Positions 55,115-64,000 of a DNA stretch of 64,000 nucleotides are shown here, piece after piece. The notes under the pieces were generated by a model. The model saw nothing but the letters and a program-made list of their open reading frames with translations. It did not search any database and was not told the DNA's origin. Within the stretch, counting starts at the first letter, position 1. The number at the start of each line of letters is the position of its first letter. Position numbers and translations under genes: made by a program. This DNA comes from Adiantum capillus-veneris (taxonomy: Eukaryota; Streptophyta; Polypodiopsida; Polypodiales; Pteridaceae), in contig CM043964.1 of NCBI GenBank assembly GCA_014529385.2, positions 130,538,920 to 130,602,919 on the forward strand. The letters are read 5' to 3'.

Positions 55115-55990
55115 GGAGGAAGGGAAGCTCAAGATCAAAAAATTCAACGGCAAGAACTACCACACTGGAAGATGCAGATTGAAGACTATCTCTACTAGAA
55201 GGACCTTTATTTGCCACTAGGCGCTCTTGTAAAGAAGCCCACAACAATGACATATGAAGCATGGATTGTCCTCGACCAGAAGGCATTAGAAACAATTTGG
55301 CTAACCTTGGCATCAACGGTGGCCTTCAATATTTCGCAGATGAAGACCACGGAGGATTTGATGAATTCACTTGATGGCCTCTACAAGAAACCATCGGCAT
55401 CCAATAAGGTATTTCTCATGAAGCGCTTATTCAATCTAAAGATAATAGAGAATGGTTCAGTTAGAACACCTAAACGACTTTAACACCAACATAAGTCAAC
55501 TTCATCGATGAAGGTCAATTTTGACGATGAAGTGCAAACCCTCCTTATAGTCTTATAGTATCGTCTCTACCGAATAGTTGGGAGAGCCTTGTGATGGATG
55601 TAAGTAACTCTGTCTTTGACACAAAAACTCTTAAGTTTTATGATCTTGTGGGTGTTCTTCTAAGCGAGGAAATGCAAAGGAGAAGCACAAGTGCATCATT
55701 AAGTATTGCACTGTCAGTGGAAACAAGAGGAAGGCTTAAGGAGATATTCAAAAACCAAAAGGGTCGTGATTGCTCAAGGTGGAGCAAGTCAAGTCACGCA
55801 CAAAGTCAATTCTTGAATGTTGGAATTGTAGCAAGAAGGGCCATGTCAAGATGGATTGCTAGTCCAAGAAGAAGAAGAAGGAGTCGGAGTCTCAAGATAA
55901 CAAGCCAACATTGGAGGCCAATGTGGCAGGTAAAGTAGAGCAAGACGCGCTGATGCTCTCATGAGACAATGTGTCTAATTCCTTGATAGT
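55115..55990 (+). pseudogene. Copia-6 gag with CCHC knuckle, broken
   Basis: Starts with KLKIKKFNGKNYH- and MQIEDYL-type Gag text, then ALETIWLTLASTVAFNISQM, LNSLDGLYKKPSASNKVFLM and FYDLVGVLLSEEMQRRS in different frames. A CCHC knuckle CWNCSKKGHVKMDC lies near 55818-55860. Confidence 0.82.
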
Positions 55991-57210
55991 AGATTTCAGT
56001 GCATCATTCCATGCGACACCACACAAGTAGCATTTCCAAGATTACACCAAAAATAATTTTGGGTATGTATACTTGGGAGATGATGAAGCTTGTGAAGTTG
56101 TTAGCAAAGGTACAGTTTGTGTCAAAACTACTAATGGAAATGTATGGAAGCTTAAAGATGTTAGGCATGTTCCTTCTCTTTGCAAAAAATTAATCTCTAC
56201 AGGATAATTGGATGATCAAGTTCACAACATTGCATTCAAAAACAAATCTTGAAAGATCTCAAAGGAATCTTTGGTGGTTTCCAAAGGAGAAAAGGTTGGT
56301 ACACTTTACTTGTGTATTGTAGTACATAAGTTGACAGTGCGGTGTGGAACTACCAGATTGAGCATATGAGTGCCAAAGGAATGCAAATCCTTCAATCGAA
56401 AAAGCTTCCTCGGGGGGTTCACCTCTTAGACATGTAAGTTACCATGTGAGTTCAAATGAATGGGTTTTTTAATTGCCAAAATTTTAAATTTTTAACAAGA
56501 TTATATTAACAAAAGAGGTTTTATAAATGATTTTAAAGAAAAACTTGGAAGTTTTTTTTTTCAAAAAAAGGGGTTTTTTAATACCCTTTGAATGCACGTT
56601 ATATGAATATTTCTTCAAGGTGCATCCCCTGAGGAAGCTTCTACAAGGTTTGAAAGAAGCGACTTACAATTTTGTGAAGATTGTGTTTATGGTAAACAAA
56701 AGAGGGTAAAATTTCAAAAATCAAGAAATGAAATAAAAAAGAAAGAACTTGAGTTGGTTCATTTGGATGTTTGGGGTCCTGCAAGTACACTATCGCTTGG
56801 TGGCTCATTGTACTATGTAGCATTTATAGACAATGCGACTAGGTAAACATGTGTTTATGTATTGAAGAATAAACCCGATGTGTTTTCCATATTTCAAAGG
56901 TGAAAAGCCTTTGTGGAGAATAAAGTTGGTACCAAGGTTAAATGCCTCAGATCTGACAATGGAGACGAATATTACATCCAAGCTTTTGAAATATTTTGTG
57001 CTAGCAGTGTCATTGGGAGGCAAAGGGCAATCCCAAGAACACCTCAACAAAATGGCATTTCCGAAAGGATAACATAACAATCATGTAGTGAGCACAAAGT
57101 ATGCAGCTATATGCAAACTATCTCTTGAGCTTTGGGAGGAAGCAGTGAGTACATATGTGTACTTGATCAACTAGTCACCCTCAACGGCATTGGATGGGGG
57201 AGTTCAAAGG
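55975..57210 (+). pseudogene. Copia-6 protease and integrase, broken
   Basis: Protease: SLIVDFSASFHATPHK (about 55980), D-F-S-A at the active site. VYLGDDEACEVV and LKDVRHVPSLCKKLIS follow. Integrase: the pre-integrase zinc region is damaged (CEDCVYGKQKRVKF), then LVHLDVWGPAST, LRSDNGDEYYIQAF and PQQNGISERI keep all three acidic positions, separated by shifts. The text breaks off near 57180, where it jumps into RT. Confidence 0.82.
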
Positions 57211-58430
57211 TAAGGAGAAAATGCTTTGCAGATTAAAGAAGAGCTTGTATGGTACAAAGCAAGCATCAAGACAGTGGTACTTGAAGTTCGATCGATGGAT
57301 GTTGGATCACAGATTCAGAAGATGCAGTTTGATTGATGGATGTTGGATCACAGATTCAGAAGATGAGCTTGTATGGTTTAAAGCAAGCATCAAGACAATG
57401 GTACTTGAAGTTCAATCGATGGATGTTGAATCACAGATTCATAAGATGCAGCTCAGATCATTGCGTCTACACAAAGAATTTGGGAGATGAGAAGTTCATC
57501 ATCCTACTGTTGTATGATGCATGCTGGTTGCAAGTGGTAACATGTCGGACATCAAAGACCTAAAAGAGGAGATGTCTAAATATTTTTCGACAAAAGATTT
57601 AGGTGCTGTAAAGAGGATACTCGGTATGAAGATATCAAGAGACATGACAAAGAAGACAATAAAGCTATCTCAAGAGGATTACATCAAGAAGGTCCTAGAA
57701 AGGCTTGCAATGAAAGATGCAAAATCGGTTTCTACACCTTTGGCTAGTCACTTATGTGTCCAAAGACACAAGAGGAGATAACATATATACCTAAAGTTCC
57801 ATATGCTGCAGCGATAGGTTCTCTAATGTATGCTATGGTTTGGACAAGGCCAGACATTGCACATGCAGTGGGAGTTGTAAGTAGATTCATGGACAATTTA
57901 GGTAGAGAGCACTGGTAAGCTGTGAACTGGATACTTAGGTATCTAAAAGGGACAACAACAAATGCTTTGTATTTTGGAGGCACTGATATTTTCTTGCAAG
58001 GGTATGCTGATGCATATATGGCAGGTGACAAAGATACTTGAAGGAGCACTACTGGCTATGTATTCACATTTGGAGACACAACAATAAGTTGGGATTCAAA
58101 GCTGTAGAAAGTGTGTAGCACTGACAGAGGCAAGCAAAGAGATTCCGTGGCTTCACAGATTCTTGGAGGAGCTTGGATACAAGTGAGACAATTGTGTCTT
58201 GTACAATGACAGTCAAAGCTCCATTCATCTTACAAAGAATTCAGCCTTTCGCTCAAGGACAAAGCACATTGAGGTGAGATATCACTTCATACACACTCTT
58301 TTGGAAGAGGGACAACTAAAGCTAGGAAAGGTGCACACAAGTGAAAATCTTGCAGACATGTTTACAAAGGTAGTCAACAAGGAGAAGTTGAGCTTTTTCT
58401 CATCTTCAATCGGCATTCAAGGATAAGAAG
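57190..58430 (+). pseudogene. Copia-6 RT tail and RNase H, RT palm lost
   Basis: The remaining RT starts at MLCRLKKSLYGTKQASRQWY and is disrupted by a tandem duplication. The catalytic region is shortened to LLLYDACWLQ, so the YVDD pair is gone. STKDLGAVKRILGMKISRDM and WTRPDIAHAVGVVSRF follow. RNase H ends with NDSQSSIHLTKNSAF, RTKHIEVRYHFIHTLLEEGQ and ENLADMFTKVVN. Confidence 0.85.
57241..57480 (+). repeat. 124-bp tandem duplication with nested 41-bp repeat
   Basis: GAGCTTGTATGGT starts at 57241 and 57365. Inside the first unit GATGGATGTTGGATCACAGA occurs twice (57294 and 57335). The RT segment YGTKQASRQWYLKF is therefore present twice. Confidence 0.9.
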
Positions 58431-58487
58431 CCAGGATGGAAAGCAGTCAAAGATTTGGTGTGGAGATCAGTCTCCAAGTGGGAGATT

Positions 58488-59256
58488 GTTAAGTATGGAG
58501 CCTGATTTACCCCTTGTAATTTTTTGTTTTAAAAATGCACATTTGTAAGGCCCCCGTTATGAGGAGAAGCCATCCTGCGTGAAGAAAAATCACTCGTTGA
58601 AAAACAAAAAATTCACAGCCATTTGTCGAAATATTCCTTTTCGTGGGAATACTATGGCCGGACAACGGTCGGAAAGTGGTCAAAAAACGGTCGCTCGGTT
58701 GGCTGGTGGTCTATAGTCAATGGTCGGTGGACTATAGTCAATGGCTGGTGGACTATAGTCAATGGCTTATGGCCGATGGTTGGAAGTCAATGGCCGGTGG
58801 CAGAATTCAATGGCCGATGGCTAATTTCAAGGTTGACTTGTCTTCTCAAGGGCGGCCACACAGAGGTGCATCGGAGAGTCCAACTTGGACTCGTGTACAC
58901 AATGGCGGCTACACACGACTGTCTCTCATGAGAGAGGGCAGCCCTTTTGGCCTATACAAGGAGGCCACTTCTACACACAAAAGGCATTGTGGTGCATTGT
59001 GAAGTTGATGTGAGGTGGTCAGAGTGAAGCAAGGTGGGAGCTCTATTAAGGGTATAATCCCTTTGTAGCCTACTTCTTGTTTGAAGTACTAAATCTATTG
59101 AGTGGTTGCTTTCCCGTCAATGTAGCCCACATTCGATGAACCACGTATATTGTTCTCTCTCTCTCTCTACTCTATAATCTCTCATGTATGAAAATTATCT
59201 CTCTCCATTAAGTAAACTATTCTAATATCTACTTAGCTACGTCCTATTTCCTAACA
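58488..59256 (+). repeat. Copia-6 3' LTR (769 bp) with expanded minisatellite
   Basis: Starts TGTTAAGTATGGAGC after the polypurine tract and ends CCTAACA. About 100 bp longer than the 5' LTR, mainly from repeated TCAATGG(C/T)(C/T)GGTGGACTATAG units near 58695-58830, spaced about 20-21 bp. Confidence 0.93.
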
Positions 59257-60234
59257 TTTTTTAGGATACAAAAATGCTTGGTATGGGAGATATTTTTTGG
59301 TCTTATTGCCTCTCTTGGAAAAAGTGAGCTCCATTCACTATAGATTCTTTGACATGCCGCGATCGGTGCTCTGTCTCACCAGGTATCTCTACTTTGTGTC
59401 CTTGGACATCTCCCTTCCCTCCTGACTTGTTGACAACTCGAACATTTTTTGTAAGACATGTTGCATGTCTTTATAGCTTGCCTTGATTTCCACATCCCGC
59501 TTTCACTTTGGTATGTCCTTGTGAACTTGGTGCCTTGCAGGACTATACCTACCTTGATGTTACAGGGCCTTAGTTTTGCAGTTTCACAGCTATGGTGTCT
59601 CAATGACCTCTACCTTTTTCTTTGGAAGTGGAGGCTAGTTTGCATCGTCTCCTGCTACTATTTAGGTGAGGGTTACCTAACCCTCACTTAGACTTGATTT
59701 TTTTCCCTCTTGTCTGCCAAAACAAGGATGAGAGGGTCAATAATATGATAACGAGGACTTGCTGATTGCCAAATTGAGAGAATGTTAGTTTTTTTAAGTA
59801 CAAGAAGGGAAGAGGTACTGAATGGCTGAAGTTTTGATGTTTGTTGTGTGATGAAAAAGGAGAGCTTCACTCAATAATACCATCATGGATTTTGGGGAAG
59901 GATCTTTCATGCAGGTTTTTTTTCTTAATCTCTTTATTCTGGTTTGAGTTCGATCATGGATAGTTATTGCACACCATCTTTCCCACTTTGCTGGTTTGTT
60001 TGATCGCCATGGTCTTTTTAGTCTCTTGTTGATGATGTGCTTTATAATTCTGATTTTACAAAAAACTGTCTCATTTAGTTGGATCAATATAACATGCATG
60101 TTGTTGGTTGCAATTATACACAACAAGCATCATCCATTGGATTGCTTTGAAAGTTTGATGGAATTTTCATGTTGTATCTTGGTGGAATTTTCATGTTGCA
60201 TTTTTTGATTTACTTTATATTCTGGTTCAAGAAT
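59257..60234. other. Unassigned sequence between two copia elements
   Basis: No coding homology seen. A 22-bp phrase (GGAATTTTCATGTTG) is repeated near 60160 and 60184. Confidence 0.45.
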
Positions 60235-60461
60235 TGTTGGAATTAGGGTTGCAAGGAAACGCACACAGCTTGGAGAAGATGAAGGAATCTCAAGGCACAC
60301 TATAGAGAGTGTGTTAATTAGTGTGCAATGGAAATATAGATAGCCCTAGAGTGATGGGTGTATATACAATGCACGGGGGAAAAAACCTCCTAAAGAGGGA
60401 AAAAATGCCCCGGTGGTCCTAGTGTGTTCACACACATCACTACCACATGTATGTGGGAACA
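60235..60461 (-). repeat. Copia-7 3' LTR (about 227 bp)
   Basis: Minus-strand text TGTTCCCACATACATGTGG follows the polypurine tract CCAGGGGGGATT (60473-60462). The far end reads CCAACA at 60235, giving short TGTT/AACA terminal repeats. The other LTR is outside the window, so the left end is inferred. Confidence 0.65.
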
Positions 60462-60536
60462 AATCCCCCCTGGAGTGATGCGGTGAACGAGAACTGGCAC
60501 ATGAGTAAAGGGAAGTGCCATGCCCTGAGGACATGG

Positions 60537-61345
60537 TCAGTCCACAAAGGGGAGTAAGCCCAAAGCTTTGCGAAAACCTTGAAGCTTCTTACGAGACAAT
60601 GCCTTTGTGAAAAGATTTGCAAGGTTGTCCTGCATTGGCACATAAGTCAAGCTGATCTCTCCTGCTGAGAGCCTCTCCCTGACATAGTGGTAATGCACCT
60701 CAATGTGCTTTGTGCGAGCATGAAAAACTGGGTTCCTCGCAACTGCCAATGCGCTCTAATTGTCAGTATAGGTAGTGTTGGCAGTGTCCTGTCCAACATC
60801 CAAATCAGCCATAAGGCGTCTGATCCATACACACTCAACCGTAGCTGTGAAGAGTGCCCTATACTCAGTTTCACAACTAGAAGTGTCCATAGTAGGTTGC
60901 TTCTTGCTCAGCCATGATATACATGAACTGCCAAGCATGAAACAAAAACCACTTGTGGACACTCTCGTGTCAAAACAACCAACCCAATCTGAGTCCGAAA
61001 AAGCATGTAAGTCTGGCGGCAATGATCCCCCCTTGGGAGAAAACAAGCCAAGATGTAAAGTGCCACTAAGGTAGCAAAAAATCCTCTTGACAGCCTGCCA
61101 ATGCTTAGACCCTGGGCTATGCATAAATCTGCTGATCTGTGAGACTGCAAACTGAATATCCGGCCTCATGTTGGATACATAAATGAGTCATTTGGTAAAG
61201 AGTGACATCAGCAGGATCACCAACATCATGTAAACTCAACTTCAAACCTGTTTCGATGGGAGTGTCAATAGGTTTGCAATCCTCAAGTCCAAAGTTACAT
61301 AGTAATGTCTCTATGTAACTTTTCTGACACAAGCCAATACCACCA
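60537..61345 (-). pseudogene. Copia-7 RNase H and RT connection
   Basis: Includes KSYIETLLCNFGLED, MRPDIQFAVSQISRFMHSPG, HAFSDSDWVGCFDTRVSTSG, SCETEYRALFTATVECVWIR and FHARTKHIEVHYHYVRERLS, ending YVPMQDNLANLFTKALS and a normal stop. Acidic RNase H residues are in place. Two frame changes (near 61165 and 60750) separate the parts. Confidence 0.88.
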
Positions 61346-61350
61346 TCACA

Positions 61351-61932
61351 CTACTTAAACTGTATACCCAAGTAATGATGCAATAGCACCAAATCTTTAA
61401 TATTGAAAGTAACATTCAAATCAGCCTTAAATTCAGCAATCTGTCTCTCATTTGGTCCAGTGATCATCAAATCATCGACATAAAGAACCACAATGAGAAG
61501 TACATCACCCTCACACTTTACATACAATGTGCTTTCTGTTGGACTGTTACGAAAGCCTTGTTTGACCGAATGAGTTTTAGCTTTCTCATACCAAGCACGA
61601 GGAGATTGCTTCAACCCATTCGAAGCCTTCTTACATCTGCACACTTTGTCCTCTTGTCCTTTCTTGACAAAACCGCGAGGGTGCGTTACATAAACTTCCT
61701 CAAATATGTCACCATTAAAGAAAGCAGTAACAATGTCTGATTGATGTACATCCCAACCACAATGAGCTGCCAATGCACATAGAAAATGCACAGTAGTCAT
61801 ACGACAAGTGGGAGCAAAAGTCTCTTCATAATCTATGCCTTTCTGTTGTGCATAACCCTTTGCAACAAGTCGAGCCTTATGGCGATCGATCTCACCATCC
61901 GGCTTGCATTTCAACTTGTGGCAGCCATCCAA
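61351..61932 (-). CDS. Copia-7 reverse transcriptase segment (193-codon open frame)
   Basis: It carries KARLVAKGYAQQKGIDYEET, HQSDIVTAFFNGDIFEEVYV with the first catalytic Asp, and VLYVDDLMITG with the Asp pair, so the RT active site is intact as read. The N-terminal lead-in is shortened: NWMAA (in the frame just upstream) passes directly into CHKLKCKPDG, missing roughly 25 residues of the usual EW(V)YKxK region. A frameshift or stop at 61351 separates it from RNase H. Confidence 0.9.
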   Translation of the reverse strand: MDGCHKLKCKPDGEIDRHKARLVAKGYAQQKGIDYEETFAPTCRMTTVHFLCALAAHCGWDVHQSDIVTAFFNGDIFEEVYVTHPRGFVKKGQEDKVCRCKKASNGLKQSPRAWYEKAKTHSVKQGFRNSPTESTLYVKCEGDVLLIVVLYVDDLMITGPNERQIAEFKADLNVTFNIKDLVLLHHYLGIQFK

Positions 61933-62640
61933 TTTTTTGAATTCTGTGCTTCATCAAAAGACAGAGGTTCCTCAACATCATGTAAGCTAGACACAGCCAA
62001 AGCATAACAATCTAATGCATAAGATGCATGGCGAGAGCCTGAACGAGTACGACTAGACAAAGGTGCATCCAATTTACTATCACGCAATGTATATGCACCA
62101 GCCATTTTGGCCTACCTCTAGCCTGCTCATTTTCAGCCCTTTCCTCATCAAGTACATCATGTACATCTGCATCAGTATAATAGACTGATCTATAACATTT
62201 CAAAAACCCCCATAGGTTGTACATTTGCCTCATTGAAATTTACATTCGTATTTCCACCACTGAAAAAAGGAAACAAAGTGTCATAAATGTCTTGTGAGCT
62301 TACATTATTGTCCCTAGTACATGACAGCAAGGGCTGAACAGAATCTTCCACAAACACTACATCCCGTGAAACCAGAATACACTTTGTTTGCGGATGATAC
62401 AACTTGTAACCTTTGCTTTCAACACTATAACCAACAAAAATACATTTGACAGCCTTCTCATTCAATTTTGTGCGTTGTGTTTGTGGCACCAAAGCATATG
62501 CCAAACAGTAAAAAACATGCATGTGCTCAATAGAAGGCTTTCTATCATGCCATGCTTCATATGGAGTAGCTTTCGTAAAACACTTGTTTAGTACATAAGT
62601 GGCACACATGTGGCCTCAAGCCAAAAAGAATGCGACAAAG
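61911..62640 (-). pseudogene. Copia-7 integrase C-terminal region and linker
   Basis: The frame 62609-62190 reads TPYEAWHDRKPSIEHMHVFY, KCIFVGYSVESKGYKLYHPQ and ILVSRDVVFVEDS, the copia integrase C-terminal GKGY-type region. After a break near 62190, LSFDEAQNSKNWMAA (61960-61915) is the lead-in to RT. Confidence 0.88.
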
Positions 62641-63055
62641 CTTGACTTTTGACCATACATCGTGCCATTTTCGTAAGTGACCTGCTTTTCCTCTCAGCAA
62701 TACCATTTTGTTAAGGTGTAGAAGGCACTGTACATTGGTGTTTTATCCCATGACTAGCCAAAAATGCATTAAATTCATGAGACATATACTCCCCCCCTCG
62801 ATCGGAACGAAGGGTGCCCATAGTACATTTCGATACATTCTCAGCCATAGCCAGAAATTGTTTGAAGCACATAAAAAGTTCAGACTTCGCTTTAAGTAGA
62901 AATACCCATGCATGCTTGGAGTAATCATCAATGAAAGTCATGAAGTAAAGGTAATTGCCCAAGGATGGAGTTTGCATGGGCCCACAAACATCACTATGCA
63001 CAAGCTGCAACCTGCATGTGGCCCTATCTAAACCATCCTTTGGAAACTTCGAACG
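62641..63055 (-). pseudogene. Copia-7 integrase catalytic core, one stop
   Basis: LVHSDVCGPM and LRSDRGGEYM keep both catalytic Asp residues. A TAA interrupts the text after VPSTP, just before QNGIAERKSRSL, which holds the catalytic Glu. The stop is a single C-to-T change away from the usual Gln codon at that place. Confidence 0.9.
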
Positions 63056-64000
63056 CTACATCTTACCCAAAATACAGCCGTCACAAACATGTTTGACAAG
63101 TGCTTCAAGAGGTGGCAAAGAAGCAACCATATCAGATTTCTGTAAATGCAGCAAAATGGCAAAATTCAGATGACCAAAATGTGCATGCCAAAATTTTGCA
63201 TCTGAAAGAGCCCTTGAATCTACGATTGCATTTGTAAAATTTTGTCCACACTTGTCATACAAAGTGAGCTTATACAACCCACGACACAAAAGCCTAGATG
63301 CAACAATTTCATCACCAAAACTGAGATCATGAACTGTACATCTGTCATCCACAAATTTGACTACAAGTCCAAGTCTAGCAAGTGCAGATACAAACAAAAG
63401 ATTCTTCTTGATCCCAGGTACATAAAGTGCATCAACAAGTGTGAAAGAACTGCCATTTGCAGCAGTAAGCACAATCTTTCCAACTCCCTGAACCAAATAA
63501 GAGGCATCGTTGGCACACGTGACTGAATTCCCATGAGGGACAAACTCGAGAGAGGTGAACAATTCACGATGTGAGGTAATAAGCTTTGTAGCACCACTGT
63601 CGAAATACCACACATGTGAATCTGCAGCAACTGACATGCATGCATCATGGACAACAGTATTGTAAGTGCACTCTACACTAAAAGCCCATTCTGCATCAAC
63701 ATCAGCATCACAGTCTCCTTTCACAGAAGACTCAACAATGGCTGTATTTGTAGTGGAACCACCCTCTTTCTTCTTAGCCTCTTTGGCCTTCAACTTAGGA
63801 CATTGCTTGATCAAGTGATCATTAGCTTTACAATAATGGCAACACATCTTCTTTTTGCCCTTATCACCAGAATTGCCAAACGAAGTGCTGCCAGGCAGAA
63901 GCATTAGGAACATAATTTTTGCCACTCGCAGCAGAACCATAAGAAGTGGCTTCATTGCTGTTACTACCCTTTCTTTAAGAAGCAATAAAATCATATTCAA
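63056..64000 (-). CDS. Copia-7 Gag knuckle, protease and pre-integrase region (open, 5' end outside window)
   Basis: A 314-codon open frame enters from beyond 64000. A CCHC knuckle CHYCKANDHLIKQC lies near residue 55. The protease site VWYFDSGATKLITSHR has canonical D-S-G-A. YVPGIKKNLLFVSALARLGL and the pre-integrase zinc region FWHAHFGHLN with CDGCILGKM follow. The frame ends TAG at 63056-63058 just before RSKFPKDG, which continues into the integrase core, so this stop is a disabling substitution rather than a natural end. Confidence 0.92.
   Translation of the reverse strand: MNMILLLLKERVVTAMKPLLMVLLRVAKIMFLMLLPGSTSFGNSGDKGKKKMCCHYCKANDHLIKQCPKLKAKEAKKKEGGSTTNTAIVESSVKGDCDADVDAEWAFSVECTYNTVVHDACMSVAADSHVWYFDSGATKLITSHRELFTSLEFVPHGNSVTCANDASYLVQGVGKIVLTAANGSSFTLVDALYVPGIKKNLLFVSALARLGLVVKFVDDRCTVHDLSFGDEIVASRLLCRGLYKLTLYDKCGQNFTNAIVDSRALSDAKFWHAHFGHLNFAILLHLQKSDMVASLPPLEALVKHVCDGCILGKM

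Larger units (their letters stand above)
54367..59256 (+). mobile_element. Copia-6, with both LTRs, internally deleted
   Basis: Both LTRs begin TGTTAAGTATGGAG and end CCTAACA. A primer-site-like CTAGTATCTGAGC follows the 5' LTR and AAGTGGGAGAT precedes the 3' LTR. Flanks are T-runs (54362-54366 and 59257-59262), consistent with a TTTTT target duplication. Gag, knuckle, protease, integrase, RT tail and RNase H are recognisable in order with many stops; the front half of RT is deleted. Confidence 0.92.
60235..64000 (-). mobile_element. Copia-7, minus-strand element, best preserved; runs past window end
   Basis: From high to low coordinates: knuckle, protease, pre-integrase and integrase core, integrase C-terminus, RT, RNase H, polypurine tract and a short 3' LTR. 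The 5' end lies beyond 64000. Lesions are few compared with its neighbours: some stops, one short in-frame-like deletion before RT and a few frameshifts. It is unrelated in LTR sequence to Copia-1 and Copia-6. Confidence 0.9.

Overview
The window looks like nuclear DNA of a land plant with a large, repeat-rich genome. The only clear host gene is a plant-type GDAP2-like gene (macro domain followed by a Sec14/CRAL-TRIO-like domain). It is on the minus strand, has nine recognisable exons and GT-AG introns. Nearly everything else is decayed transposable elements: Ty3/gypsy and Ty1/copia LTR elements primed by initiator-Met tRNA, LINEs, a small hAT-like MITE and a possible DNA-transposase remnant. 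Gene introns of about 20 kb filled with old LTR elements suggest a fern, gymnosperm or similar large-genome lineage. That placement is inference and the sequence alone does not settle it.

Layout. 1-10,986: a plus-strand gypsy element (Gypsy-A), split by a copia element with two LTRs (Copia-1, 3,550-9,391, target duplication GCCAT). 13,134-14,628: minus-strand gypsy LTR pieces and an internal 3' tail, ended by the poly(A) of a minus-strand LINE (14,629-about 17,260). 17,851-20,108: exons 9 to 2 of the GDAP2-like gene. 20,109-39,793: its 19.7-kb first intron, holding Gypsy-B, Gypsy-C, a copia gag fragment, a solo-type LTR, a long (CT)n tract, a LINE fragment with a MITE inside it, and the minus-strand Gypsy-F (32,450-38,356) nested in another gypsy remnant. 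39,794-40,045: exon 1. 40,046-64,000: upstream of the gene, with a (GA)n tract, a 67-bp tandem repeat, a LINE remnant, Gypsy-D with a 3' LTR, a possible transposase remnant, a collapsed minus-strand copia, Copia-6 with both LTRs (54,367-59,256), and the well-preserved minus-strand Copia-7 that runs off the window end.

The gene is incomplete here. Exon 9 ends in the lipid-binding domain and no later exon is visible down to base 1, so the next intron is probably longer than 17.8 kb, with Gypsy-A, Copia-1 and the LINE inside it. No transposable element in the window is coding-competent as read: all have stops, frameshifts, deletions or altered catalytic residues.

The most unusual signals are non-coding and belong to one gypsy family. 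A perfect GTAATCG-N4-CGATTAC hairpin lies beside the polypurine tract in three copies with different loops. The LTRs carry repeated TGACGTGGC (bZIP-type) and CGGA-NN-TCCG motifs. Another strong signal is a 102-bp MITE whose empty site is preserved in the LINE copy elsewhere in the window.
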